From: Thelonectria olida
Lineage: Eukaryota > Ascomycota > Sordariomycetes > Hypocreales > Nectriaceae
DNA: 64,000 nt
Direction: 5' to 3'
Assembly: GCA_020736575.1 (NCBI GenBank)
Contig: JAGPYM010000004.1
Location: 1,612,001-1,676,000 of the forward strand
Both the position numbers and the translations under genes were made by a program. The notes beneath the pieces are model-generated. The model saw only the letters and a list, made by a program, of their open reading frames with translations. It had not been told where the DNA came from and did not search any database. Positions 23,222 to 33,609 of this stretch are shown here, piece by piece (position 1 is the first letter of the stretch; the number at the start of each line of letters is the position of its first letter).

Positions 23222-25231
23222 CTAGAACCCCCAAACCTGCTCCCATCTCTTGTCATCCAAGCGCAAAGGCCCGTCTAAGCGCCCAAACCTGGCCGGTCGC
23301 CCCGTGTTAGCCTCTGGTAGACACAGCCACTCCCGCACGCTGTCGGGTACTTCTTCCTTGACATGGGCGATGCAGATCAGCGTTTGCTGGTCTGAGAGCC
23401 CCGGGACCTTGACCTGCCCTGACCGGGATGCCTCGCTCTGCACCATCTCTTCGCCCCGATATGTCTTGGCCGTGCCTTCGTTGAGGAACAGCGTGCACTT
23501 GTCGCGCACAGCATCGTCCATGCCGCTGAAAGCCTCGTCAAGCACCACTACGTCTGGGCTCTTGATCATAGATCGAATGAAGAGCGCCACTCGCTGTGCG
23601 CTAAACGACATGCCGCCGAATAGAAACTCATCCGCCCAAGCGAGGCTCTCATGAGACGTCGCCGTCAAGTACTCGGGGTTGAGCTCCGGTGCGAACCATC
23701 TCAACGCCGCCTCAACTCGTTCTCGTGCCGCGTCGTCTAACGTTGGGTTTCCACCAAAGGTCTCTGACCACGCATTCTCAATAACCTGTCGCACTGTCAA
23801 GCGTCGGGGCATATGCTGATGGACCTCAGGGCTCGAGTGCCCAATACGAGACTGGATATCCCAGAACGTAAGCGGTCGCTCTCCTGACCCGGGCTCTGGA
23901 AGGCGAGACCGCCCAAAGAGCTTGATTGGAAGTGAATACGACTGAGGATGATCCGAGCAGAGCAAAGACACAATTGTTGTCTTTCCTGACCCGTTGGGGC
24001 CAAAGACACCCCATCGTTCTCCACGTCGGACGGTCCAGATCAGGCCGGCTTTGGGTCCTTCGGGAGTCTGCTGCGTCCAGTTCCCAAGAGCAACTCGGTC
24101 CCGGTACTGGACTTTGCACCCGTTCATTTCCACGAGTGGACCGGCTTCAGGATTAACGGGCTCTAGGCCCTTGTACGCGTTTGCAACATCTTGTTCAGGG
24201 GCATCTGAAGACAAGCTGGAGGGCAAAACACGCCCGATGTCAACGAGTGAATGAATGGGCAGCTTTGCGTCTTCACTCAGTGCACCTGTCCTCACGCCCT
24301 GCACGTACTTCTTCAAGCCACCTAGAACCTCTTCCTTCGGCCCCATTGCACTGATCTGGCAGTCGGTTCTTAGATATATCAGGTGAGTCACCCATTCCGG
24401 CACAGGATCCTGCGGTCGCGCACTCAGGACCAGTCGAGGACTCGCCTTTTCAGCGAGAGAATGAAGAAGCGGGCTCAAACCTGTCACGGTGGGAGGATCC
24501 AGTCCCATAAAGGGTTCATCCAGCAGCAACACCTCGGGCTTGGTAAGTAGAGCCCTGGCGATGCGAGACCTCCGGCCTTGTCCATTACTTAGGAATGACA
24601 CTGGGAGGTCAAGGAGGTGGTCGAGCTTGAGGTCCCTCACGACGCGGTTGAAAAAAGCTGGAGAGATGCTGCTGTCGTCCTCGGCCGACGTCTCGAGAGG
24701 GTTCAGCTCGGTGTTGCCCAGGAGAAAGTCTCGCAGTGAAAAGTCGGTAATCTCTCGCCTTGATTCGTACCGAGCAGACAGGTAAGCCGACGTAGCAACA
24801 TTCCCACCCAAACCCCCATCGCCCTGCTCGGCATCGAACCCGACATACTGGATCGCCTTGTACGGCGTCTTCAGACGGTTCGGCACGGCATCCGTGGACA
24901 AGTAAGGGTAAGACCTGGCCGTCGGCGGGTCACACAGCAAACGCCCCCGAAGAGCCTGCAAAAACGTCGTCTTCCCCGACAGCGATGGCCCGACAATGCA
25001 CCAATTGCGAGGCGCCGACGACGTTGAGGCCAGCTCGAAGCTCAGGTCGCTGAAGAGCGGTGGGTTGGGATGAGACGAAGCGGCATTGGGATGGCGGCGA
25101 TAGAAGGTGCCATTGGCGATGCGGATGATGGGGGGACGTGAAGTGAGAGGCCTCATGATGGCGATTGGGTGTCCGGCAAGACTCGCGAGGGCATGACGAG
25201 TCTCGGGAAGAGTGAGTCTTGAACAAGACAA
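23222..25231 (-). CDS. Soluble twin-NBD ABC ATPase (YDR061W/ModF-like)
   Basis: Intronless, 669 aa, two nucleotide-binding domains and no membrane segments. It is therefore not a transporter by itself and resembles the yeast YDR061W / bacterial ModF type. NBD1: Walker A GPSLSGKT (about 80-87), signature LSNGQGRRSRIARAL, Walker B VLLLDEPFMGLD. NBD2: Walker A GPNGSGKTT, altered signature MSFSAQRVALFIRSM, Walker B VVVLDEAFSGMD. The expected switch histidine is replaced in NBD1 (LSARPQDP) but present in NBD2 (CIAHVKEE). The first ATG is at 25231; a second in-frame ATG at 25156 (MRPLTSRPP) would remove a 25-residue N-terminus that could be a weak mitochondrial presequence. It is divergent from UMP1 over 416 bp. 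The cellular role is unknown. Confidence 0.88.
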   Translation of the reverse strand: MSCSRLTLPETRHALASLAGHPIAIMRPLTSRPPIIRIANGTFYRRHPNAASSHPNPPLFSDLSFELASTSSAPRNWCIVGPSLSGKTTFLQALRGRLLCDPPTARSYPYLSTDAVPNRLKTPYKAIQYVGFDAEQGDGGLGGNVATSAYLSARYESRREITDFSLRDFLLGNTELNPLETSAEDDSSISPAFFNRVVRDLKLDHLLDLPVSFLSNGQGRRSRIARALLTKPEVLLLDEPFMGLDPPTVTGLSPLLHSLAEKASPRLVLSARPQDPVPEWVTHLIYLRTDCQISAMGPKEEVLGGLKKYVQGVRTGALSEDAKLPIHSLVDIGRVLPSSLSSDAPEQDVANAYKGLEPVNPEAGPLVEMNGCKVQYRDRVALGNWTQQTPEGPKAGLIWTVRRGERWGVFGPNGSGKTTIVSLLCSDHPQSYSLPIKLFGRSRLPEPGSGERPLTFWDIQSRIGHSSPEVHQHMPRRLTVRQVIENAWSETFGGNPTLDDAARERVEAALRWFAPELNPEYLTATSHESLAWADEFLFGGMSFSAQRVALFIRSMIKSPDVVVLDEAFSGMDDAVRDKCTLFLNEGTAKTYRGEEMVQSEASRSGQVKVPGLSDQQTLICIAHVKEEVPDSVREWLCLPEANTGRPARFGRLDGPLRLDDKRWEQVWGF

Positions 25232-25647
25232 AAAGAAACAATCCGACGTCGGACTATGACGAACGGTTTGTGAATCGGTGATAGTCGGCTTTAGGACAGT
25301 CCGGGGTATTGAAACTGATGTAACTGCGAAGTACGTACCTTTCCTGGGGTTTCAGCCACTGCAATGGAGCTTAAGCCACCTCACTGGCCACAGATCGAAA
25401 GGTACGTACCTCCGATCGAGCTTGGTTGGTGGTTGACGCGAGGCTGTTCGACTGCCTACTTGGTACGTAAGGTAACTGAACCGGAGCTGCGTCCAAGCCA
25501 TCCAACTTCAACCTCATCAACCTCAACCACAACCACCGTCCTCCCACGACTCTTCTACACATTCCGAGATTGACTTGACTTCTAGCATTCTGCGCATAAC
25601 ATCCAACAAACCCTCACCCTCCCAATCAACCTCCTACGATCGCCAAG
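25232..25647. promoter_or_regulatory. Bidirectional promoter, ABC ATPase and UMP1
   Basis: 416 bp separate the two divergent start codons, so control elements are likely shared. The 10-mer GTACGTACCT occurs twice on the plus strand, at 25331-25340 and 25402-25411, 71 bp apart. I looked for the yeast proteasome-associated element GGTGGCAAA on both strands and did not find it. Confidence 0.55.
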
Positions 25648-26166
25648 ATGGTAAGCTATCCATCACCACCTCCCCATGCATCGAGATGCTAACCACCCAT
25701 TTCCTCCTCCCAGTCGCTACGCATCGTCCCCGCCAACTCCAACCCCCAGACCTTCTCCCACACCACGCACACCTCCTCGGCGCCCTCGGCCCCGGGCATC
25801 CACGACACCCTCCGCCACGGCGTCGGCGCCTCCCCCTACGACGCCAAATCCTCCACCCCCGTCTCCGCCCACCCCCTCGAGGCCCGCCTCAAGAACTGGG
25901 AGGCTACCCAGGAGGCCCTCCGCATGGAAACCCTCCGCCGCACCTTTGGCATGGCCGAGCCCATCCGCCGCGGCATGGAGCTCAAGATTGTCCGCGACGG
26001 CGAGTGGCGCCCCATCGCCCTCGGCAACGGCCTGCCCAGCGTCCACGAGGACATCCTCAAGGGCCGCGACGCCATGATCACCTGGGAGGACGTCTTCACG
26101 GGCGACGAGACGAGGGGCGTTGCCGGAATCCACGACGAGATGGAGAAGAAGCTCAAGATTCAGTAG
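25648..26166 (+). CDS. UMP1: Proteasome maturation factor UMP1
   Basis: Assembly chaperone of the 20S proteasome, trapped inside nascent half-proteasomes and degraded on maturation. Exon 1 (25648-25650) is only the ATG; after a 63-nt GTAAGC...CCCAG intron, exon 2 (25714-26166) encodes the other 150 residues. This start is chosen because it gives the family-like N-terminus MSLRIVPANS, while the intron itself contains stops. The family core is clear: HPLEARLKNWEATQEALRME, then RRTFGMAEPIRRGMELKIV, and the C-terminal block with ALGNGLPSVHEDILKGRD. The length of 151 aa is normal. Convergent with the ubiquitin-fold gene downstream. Confidence 0.93.
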
Positions 26167-26745
26167 ACGTGAGACACGTGGGTTACAATGGAAATGGGAA
26201 ATGAGACGTCGTGTACAACAAACTTCGATACACCTTAGAGAGCTTGATAAAACCTCCATCATGGAGACACGTTCGGGACGCAACAGGGCAGACGCGCAGC
26301 ACGTGCAGTTAAAGGAATGTGAAAGCCATCTATCCTGCTATGGACATGCCCCACGACCCCGATGCGGGAGGAAGAGCTGCCAGAAGAGAAACAAGAAATT
26401 ACATTTATACATGTTGCGCCAATGTAGACTCCGATACCCCGGTCTTCCACTAGTCATTCCCATCATTCGCTTCTCCCAATGTAAAGCACGGTAGACCAAA
26501 AGGAAAGGAAGGAAAGACAAAGACAAAGAAAAGAAAAACAAATCTCCAGAGATAGAGGTCTGGACGTTATGTGCTCAAGCCAAGGCACGGCTTCAGACTA
26601 GCCCAAGATTGTCAAGCACGCTTCTTCCAGCACGTTGACCAAATCTGCGCATGGCGATATTTACTGCGCAGGTGGTGATGCGTCGGGGCTGTCGTCCTCG
26701 GCTCCAGGAATTGAAATCGCTTATATCCCAAACACCGGACGGCGC
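26167..26745. other. Intergenic region between convergent genes
   Basis: 579 bp of 3' flank for UMP1 and the ubiquitin-fold gene. An A/G-rich stretch lies near 26500-26545. No gene is supported. Confidence 0.5.
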
Positions 26746-27590
26746 TCATAACACCACACAACAGCCGCCTCCCCGTTGGCGTTGGCCGTCGGCGCCGCCT
26801 GATGCGAGATTCTTGCTCCCAGACTTTGGTTCCTCCTCGTCCAGGTCCTGAGGTCGAATGCTCATGTGCACCACGTTGGGGCTTTCTGTGCTCAGTTGGT
26901 ACTCTGGAGACGGGTTAGCACATGACAACGAATACACGTATAGTGAGCAGGAAAGGGCGTACTCTTAAGTTGTTCCTTGTCATCTAACAGCTTTCCAAAA
27001 TGAATGAGTCTGATGCTGCTGGGGCTCGCGGGCTTTGCCTCCCAATCGCTTCGCCATTCTCGTAGAATCAGTTCCTTGAGGGTGTAGATGCTGATGCTGA
27101 AGGGATCGGGCTGGTCATTTTCCGTCTTATCAGGTATCTCCACGTTCCTCCTGTGCAGATATTTGGCGTCAATCTTATAAGGATGACGACTGCCGGACGT
27201 TAGGAGGAGAGTGATGTTGCAAACAGGTCCCTCAGTACTGCCTCCCATGGTGCTCCTGATGTCGTCAACGGCGGGACCGATGGCCATGGCATCTTGAGAT
27301 TCCTTGGCTGGTGGTGGAGGAGCCGTCTCCTTTTCCTTGCCCTTCGGCGAGGCAGGGACGGCGGACTGTTCGGGCGAGTCGGACTTGGACTGAAGAGCGG
27401 TGGAGGAAGCGGGCGCTGTCGCATCCTTTTGAAGGAGGGTCTGATCGGTGCCGTCGGCGACGGGGGCGACGTCGGATGAGGGCTGGGAAATGGTCTTCAT
27501 GGGCACAGCGCCCTCTGGCTGCTGAAGAGGTGAGGCCTCGACAGCGAGGGCTTTGGCGCCGGGGGCTGTGGTATCCGTGGGTGCCGACAT
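26746..27590 (-). CDS. Membrane-anchored ubiquitin-fold protein (UBL3/MUB-like)
   Basis: Two minus-strand exons (26963-27590, 26746-26903) give 261 aa. Residues 1-120 are disordered, rich in Ala, Pro, Ser, Gln and Lys. A ubiquitin-like domain spans about 123-235: NITLLLTSGSRHPYKID, then YTLKELILREW, then SSIRLIHFGKLLDDKEQLK, which matches the ubiquitin beta-grasp and its I-F-G-K-x-L-x-D block. The tail ends GGGCCVVL. Its last four residues, CVVL, form a CaaX box with Leu at the end, predicting geranylgeranylation; the preceding Cys could be palmitoylated. There is no terminal Gly-Gly, so it is not a conjugated modifier. UBL3 in animals and MUB in plants have this layout and act at the plasma membrane; that role here is inference. 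Confidence 0.85.
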
Positions 27591-28100
27591 TTTTGAGGAC
27601 GGCGAAGGGGTTTTAGGGTGTTCAGCTCAGGGTGGACGGACAGGTGGTGAGCGATGGTTGCACCACGCGAAAAGGATGGAAGGACGAGAGATGGACGCGC
27701 GGACTAATTCATTCGTTAACGACGGAGTGGCAGCGGGTGGCGGAGTTGTTCGTCGGGGTGGTCGAGGATGGATGAAAGATGGATGAGGTGAATGATTGTA
27801 GGTAGTATTGAGCGTGGCCAAGGTGTCGGAAGTGAAATACGTCAAGTTCTCCAGGAGGATCGCCTCTAGCAAGGCCGGGGGCCGGGAAACCGGGGGTGGG
27901 GGGGGAAGTTGGGAGGCCGGAGGATTGTTAGCCAGAGGAGAGACTCACTCGAGACAGTGGATGCAACGAAGCGCTGCAGTGGTACTGGAAGGTAAGGTAT
28001 GTGCGAACACAGTAGCGCAGGTAGGTTATTTGCAGGTGCAAGCAGGGAGAGGGGGAGGGTGCTGTGGTGTGCAGGTTGCAGCAGCAGAAGGGCGAGGCGA

Positions 28101-28125
28101 CGCAACGCAACGCAACGCAGCGCAG
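28101..28125. repeat. CGCAA pentanucleotide-like repeat
   Basis: Tandem CGCAA units that grade into CGCAG, within non-coding DNA. Confidence 0.7.
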
Positions 28126-28390
28126 CACAGGCTCACACACAGAGGGACCACCGACTGGACAGGACTCCACTCCACTGGGCGCTTCTCCAAGGTGCTGTCG
28201 TTCGCTGTCGTCGCTGGCGGATGGACCGTGGACCGAAAAAGGTGGAGTTGGGCCTGAGGTGGAGCCTCTGGGAAGAAGCTTTGCCCGATGAGAGCAGCCA
28301 AGAAGAGACGACGAGACGAGAGAGGGAGGAGGCGAGGGCGAGGGGGAGAAAAGGAAGAAGATGTGGTGGGCCCCTTTAAACGAACGATTC

Positions 28391-28395
28391 GAGGA

Positions 28396-28430
<35 letters not shown>
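28391..28430. repeat. GAGGRC hexanucleotide repeat
   Basis: Tandem purine-rich units alternating GAGGAC and GAGGGC, strongly strand-asymmetric, in the likely 5' region of the ubiquitin-fold gene. Confidence 0.75.
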
Positions 28431-29643
28431 GAGAAGAAGATGAGAATATTCGTACAGAGAGGGAGGAAGCAGTGATGGATGAGACAAGCCAAGCCCGTAT
28501 TGAAGGTTGCCCATGTAGGTGGTGATTGGCCAAGTACATGTACCTATCTAGGTCATCTCCAGCACCTGGCTGGAAGAGAGCAAACTTACAGCGCTGTGCA
28601 GTGGAAGACGTGATAGGTGCAACCTTGAGAGGCTTGTCCACCAAGAAAACGATTCCGTCACACCCGACACACGCAAGATTGATTGACTGACATTAGGGTG
28701 GGAATCAGGAAACAGCAGCAACAGCGGCAGCAGCAGCCGGAGCCGCCGTCTCCATACGGCAACTTGTTTCCGCACTGTATTTTCGTCCCGCCTTTCCCGT
28801 CTGCTCTCCCGCGAGTCCCGTCATGTTGTGGCAGAGCCGAGGCTTTTCACCAACATGGAAGTCTCGCCTAACTCGCACAGTGTCCGTCCGTCCTGCGCCG
28901 TCGCTCGTCCGCCACGTCTTCCGGTTGGCTGCCCCATTCTCGGGTCACCGCCCCGTTCGTTCTCTCCTCGTCGTCGCTAGTATTGTTGCCCGTTGAACTA
29001 TCTATCTAAGCTCTTCGTATGGTCCCTTTTCCATCACTCCTCAATAGGGAACTTCCGTCTTTTTCAACAGTGGCGGCCAACTAACCCAACCAACTAGTCA
29101 CCCCCCCTCTACCAAACTTGGCCCTGTATTCGTAACCTTAAAAACCCAGAAAAAGGGGGCGGGGGACACACAAAAACGTCACCTATGATTCGACATGGAA
29201 CTGGCCACTGGTCTTTGGATGGGGAAATATTGGACTTGCCAGGGCCAATTATTGGTCTTCGGAGATGAACTCTGACCTCTCCCGTTACCGTCAACGTCAA
29301 CGTCAATGGAGAGGCCCGTTCACCTCATTCGCAGTGCCCAAACTACCAAACGCCACCGAACCATGTTTCAACCATTCTCAGACCCTCCTCCAGTCGGTCT
29401 AGAAGCGGCCGTGTCCTTCTGGGCTCGTCCTTCTCTTGCCTTAGCGGGAAAGCCGCATGCATTGGTGCCTCTGTTTGCCCCTCCAGTTTAGCCTAGAAAA
29501 GATACCCGCCAGTCCTCCATGACATAGTCCCCAACTCCCCTACATCTTCCCACCACCAGACAAGATGCCATGATATCTAACAAAAAACTACACACCATCT
29601 ACCTCATGAAACTATATGGCTGAGAAAGTACACACAGATGAAG

Positions 29644-32600
29644 CTAGATGTGACAACTGTGGCCTGTGAACAACGATACTCTCGATGCAGCAACATTGTA
29701 CTTACTCATCGTGGCTGCCGTTGCAAAGAACCTCAGTTGCCGTGGCATGTGGTTGTCCCTAACATTATGGTCACCGTTAGCTTCAATGGTTCCCAAGCTC
29801 TCGAAATCATAGACTCGTTTTGCGACTGACTCCTCTGCACATGACGTTTTGGCCTTCTTGTTCTTCTCAATGAGCTGCAGGAGCGTGTCGAGATTCGGGG
29901 GGTTCCGAAAAACCAGGTACTCTTCGAGCGAAATCGATCCTCCTGAGGTCTTTAGAAGTTGTCTGAACGACTGCCGGACCGCATTATCACCGCCTGCCAC
30001 CCTCTTCAGGAAAAAAAACCCATCTCCATTCTCCCTCCTCATAACAGTGGACAGCTTGTATTCCGGTGTTGATCCCGGGCTTGCAGTCGAAGTCCAACCC
30101 GTTGAGATATGGCAGCGTTCGATCTCAGAGGAGATTGCTGTCCTATCATTTGTGCCCCCAGACTTTCTACCTTCATTCTCTGGCATAGGATCCCCTGTCT
30201 CTGGCTCTTCATGTAGTGCAATGGATATCTGTGTGTTCGCGCCGTATCTCAGCCACACTTCACAGTTCTTCCAATGAGACGCCGGTAAGAAACCGAGCCA
30301 AAGAAACCCAGGGGGGTTTCCGGTGCGCAAGCCACCAGTGCACAGCGCAATCCAAAACTCTTCCCAGAGAGTCAACTTTGAGTCCGACTCTGTCAAGCTC
30401 TCTGAGATTTGCTCAGATCCTGATTCTGAACCCAAGACCCATGCTGGTGGCGGTACACGCTTGGTTGCGACGCTCATTCCCGCCTGAAAGATATACTCAT
30501 AAATCTTGTAGTCGAAGCCTCCTAAAATTTCACATTGATCTCTGGAGTTGGGCAAAGCGTCGTGGCAAATGTTAAGACCCAGCGTCAGGGTATTTGCAAG
30601 AAACCAGTCGGCCCCTTTCGTCAGGGAGAGTGTCTCGTTTTGATGGTCCCAAACGAGGAGCTCATGAAGCCCGACCAGACAAGCTAATGAGATCATACCC
30701 AAATTCTTGTGAGAAAAGAACTTGTAAAATCCATAGTGCTGATGGCCCCTTGGGACTTCAGCCATGGTTGAGACTCCGAACCGACGCCTCAGGAGCACCT
30801 CCTCGATCTTTTGCAACAGAAGCATAATGGGGCCTGGATTGTCCAAAACAGTCTGCCGAACACACATTGCAAGATGGAGTAACTTTTCAACCGGTGTCCC
30901 AATAGAAACATCCTTGTCTGTCCAGTGACTGACTATTCCTGATTCTGGCGTGGGCGCATCTAAGAAAGAGCCCGATGCTTTACCCAAGTCAACGTCACGG
31001 TCCATATGCACTGAGTGTGCCGGGTCCTTGATGTAACTAATGTCAATGAGAACGACCCACGATAGGGCAGCGGTTATGAGCTCATCATTGAGCTCCGAGG
31101 TTGGGCACCTCTGAACAAGAAACTTGTCGAGGAACTCGGGGATGGAGCGATGAGTGAATCTGACGATATCCCCCCGGCTTTCAAGGAGACCACTGCAATA
31201 GGATGCAACTTGGACTTTGGCAATTTCGATTCGCTTCTGATAGCTTTTGAGGTCCGTTGGAAGCGTCGCCGGTGTCCTTTCTGTCACTTTCGCCAATGGG
31301 AGCCAATCTAGGCCTTCGAGGAGGTAGGAACATGACAACAGTGTCAAGTTCCAAGGGTTGGCTTTCATGAGCTCGGCATAGATTCCGAGATTGGAGTGTG
31401 TAACCTTATTAAATAACAAGATTCCCTCCAATCTCATTGCCATTGCGAAAAGGGTAAATGCGTGCATCCGGTAGTCTGACGGAATCGAGTCGAGTATGTA
31501 AGCGAAGAAGTCTTCCAACTCTTTTGGGGCAGACTGAACAATTTTCTCGAGCATAGGGACAGAACACCGATTGACCAGCGCATTTTCGAGTTTGTTGAGA
31601 AGGATGCTGACCCAGAGGAAGACCCCTTCAGCATTTACAAGGATCTGGCCGATGATCCTATCACATCCGTCTTTTTCAGTCTCACTCAGCTTTCGAAACA
31701 TCTTGTTTGTCTTCAAGCGCTGATTAACAAGCTTATGAATGTCGCCCGTTGTGAATAATTGGAGGGTAAGCTTCTGGCATGATGAGAAGGCGGCATCGAA
31801 GACTGGCAGTTGACGGCTTGAGACGCAGAGCTTCACCTTCTGGCTGGAGCTTGACGCCCATTTCAGAAGCTTATTAGTTAAGCCAAAGTGACTACATCCA
31901 GTACTCTCGTCGAACTCATCAAGGCCATCGATGAAGAAGCAGATACGATAGGTGCCCAGCACTTCATGGCTTTCGATTAGAGCATTGAAGGCCACACCGA
32001 CTTCCTTATCCGAGACGATCGATCGGCTGAAGCCAGAGGATGCCGATGACCAATGTTTTGGAAAGAGTAGCCTCGCGAACTGGAAATTTTGTTGGATGAC
32101 ACTTGAAAGGAGGCCACGGATGAGGCCTCCTAGACTCCTTTCTTCCGCCGAGCCCTGTTTCCAGAAGAAGAAGTTGGAGAAGATAAGAGTGTCTCCTCCA
32201 GCCCACTCGTTCAACAACTCCAAAGTGTCGTCGTGCTCACATAGATACTTCATGAGAGTTGATTTGCCAGCGCCAGGCTTCCCTTCGATATGGAAGATGC
32301 CAGAGCCAGATGTTAGCCAGTCTGAGAATGAGATTTTCAGCCCAGCTTGCTTTTGCAAGAGGACCTCGGGCGCTTCGAAGATCCAGTCGAACGTATCCTC
32401 GGCGGATTCGACAACAGTACGAAACCTGTCGTTCATGGCTGGAAATCGAAGGTTGTCTAGAATTTGCGTAACCTTGACGGTATCACTGGCCTCGGTGGCA
32501 GCTTCAAGCACTTCCTTGAGATGCTTAAGAATAACCCGGGACGCGCCAGCATTGGTGAGCGAGATGTTGAGGTTGCTGACGTTTTTGAGAATGCTTGACA

Positions 32601-33173
32601 TGTGTTCTCTGGACTGTTGCACCTGGGTTTCCATGCGTCGATTGGCGATGTCAAATTGTCTGCCCAATTGCTCAATGTCCATCCTGTATGCTTCTTAGTC
32701 CAGAAGCGATGTACGACCTGGCGACCATCTGATAAATCAACTTACAGCGTCTTAGTTGCTACGAGTGAGTGTATCATTCTTTGGCCGCTCTCAAGCCGTG
32801 CCTGAAGCTCTTCAAGATTAGACTGCTGGAGAAGAATTCGAATAGACGCACCCGCGGCAGAGAGTAGGGACTTCTCCTTCTTCGGCCTACAATCATCGAC
32901 AACGGCCTGAATAGCGGTCGAAATGGATTGACAATGGGCTGCTGTAGCCCTCATTTCATCTGTGACCGGCGACTGGCGGGCCTGACTGCGAGCTTTGCTC
33001 AATTCATCGGAAACAGTCGAAAGGGTATCGCATTCGCGCAGAACTGTCTGGTGCCTCTTTCTGAGACCATCTCTAGAGAGATATACGTCTTTGATAATTG
33101 AAGAACACTTGACCCCACGTTCGATCAGGTCTAGAATGTTACACACCAAGGCGAGTGTAGATATGGGATCCAT
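29644..33173 (-). CDS. NACHT-domain STAND receptor (NLR-like)
   Basis: Two minus-strand exons (32746-33173, 29644-32683) give about 1155 aa. The N-terminus (about 1-130, beginning MDPISTLALVCNILDLIERG) matches the helical, HeLo-like N-terminal domain of fungal STAND proteins. A helical linker follows. The NACHT NTPase begins near 265: Walker A GKPGAGKST (about 276-284), Walker B RICFFIDGLDEFDE (about 389-402) and a sensor-like VKLCVSSRQLP are intact. About 600 further residues form a mostly helical region with no WD40, ankyrin or TPR repeats that I can see, as in fungal NACHT proteins ending in uncharacterised domains. Related proteins act in allorecognition and regulated cell death; the ligand and partners here are unknown. 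The single intron separates the N-terminal effector-like domain from the rest. Confidence 0.88.
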
Positions 33174-33609
33174 GGCGTGTATAAGGCTGGCGCATCATCT
33201 GATGGGCTCAGAAGAGCCCTTGTTGATAATGAATTCGATGGGTAGGCTGAGTGGTTGACTTGTCAATGGAGCGTTTGCTGAGAGAGAAGAGTAGATGCTG
33301 AGACGAGCACGCCTTCCTCTCGAACTCGACACGTGACTATCAGCTTTCAACCTGACAGCTTTCTTTCAACCTCTCGCCTCAGGAGCGACGGCTGTGAGGC
33401 GCAGACAGTCCAAGTGCAGAGGCAGAGACTGCACATTCGAAAGCCCTGCCAATTAGAGGTGCAGGAGACAACTCAGGGCGTGCTAGCTTCTCGAATGCCT
33501 TGAATGCTTCGAACACAAACACAAGAGACGTATTGCAATAGGCCCTTGCAACACACTGGACCTCACATCGTATTCTTTAATTCTTGATCGCTAAATTTCG
33601 ACAGCCTAT
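33174..33609. other. Intergenic region
   Basis: 436 bp upstream of the NACHT gene, presumably its promoter, plus the 3' flank of the beta-adaptin gene. No other feature is seen. Confidence 0.5.

Larger units (their letters stand above)
27591..29643. other. Intergenic region with simple repeats
   Basis: About 2 kb between the 5' side of the ubiquitin-fold gene and the 3' end of the NACHT gene. It holds a CGCAA-type repeat (28101-28125), a GAGGAC/GAGGGC repeat (28391-28430) and a CAG-rich patch (about 28708-28737). Long ORFs through the repeats are compositional artefacts. No gene is supported. Confidence 0.5.

Noticed and set aside
25575..26204. 209-aa Pro/Arg/His-rich plus-strand ORF over UMP1
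   Set aside because: A different reading frame of the UMP1 exon; the UMP1 frame carries the family motifs.
27928..28644. 238-aa minus-strand ORF through the repeat region
   Set aside because: The Ser/Pro-rich product is driven by the purine repeat and is not protein-like.
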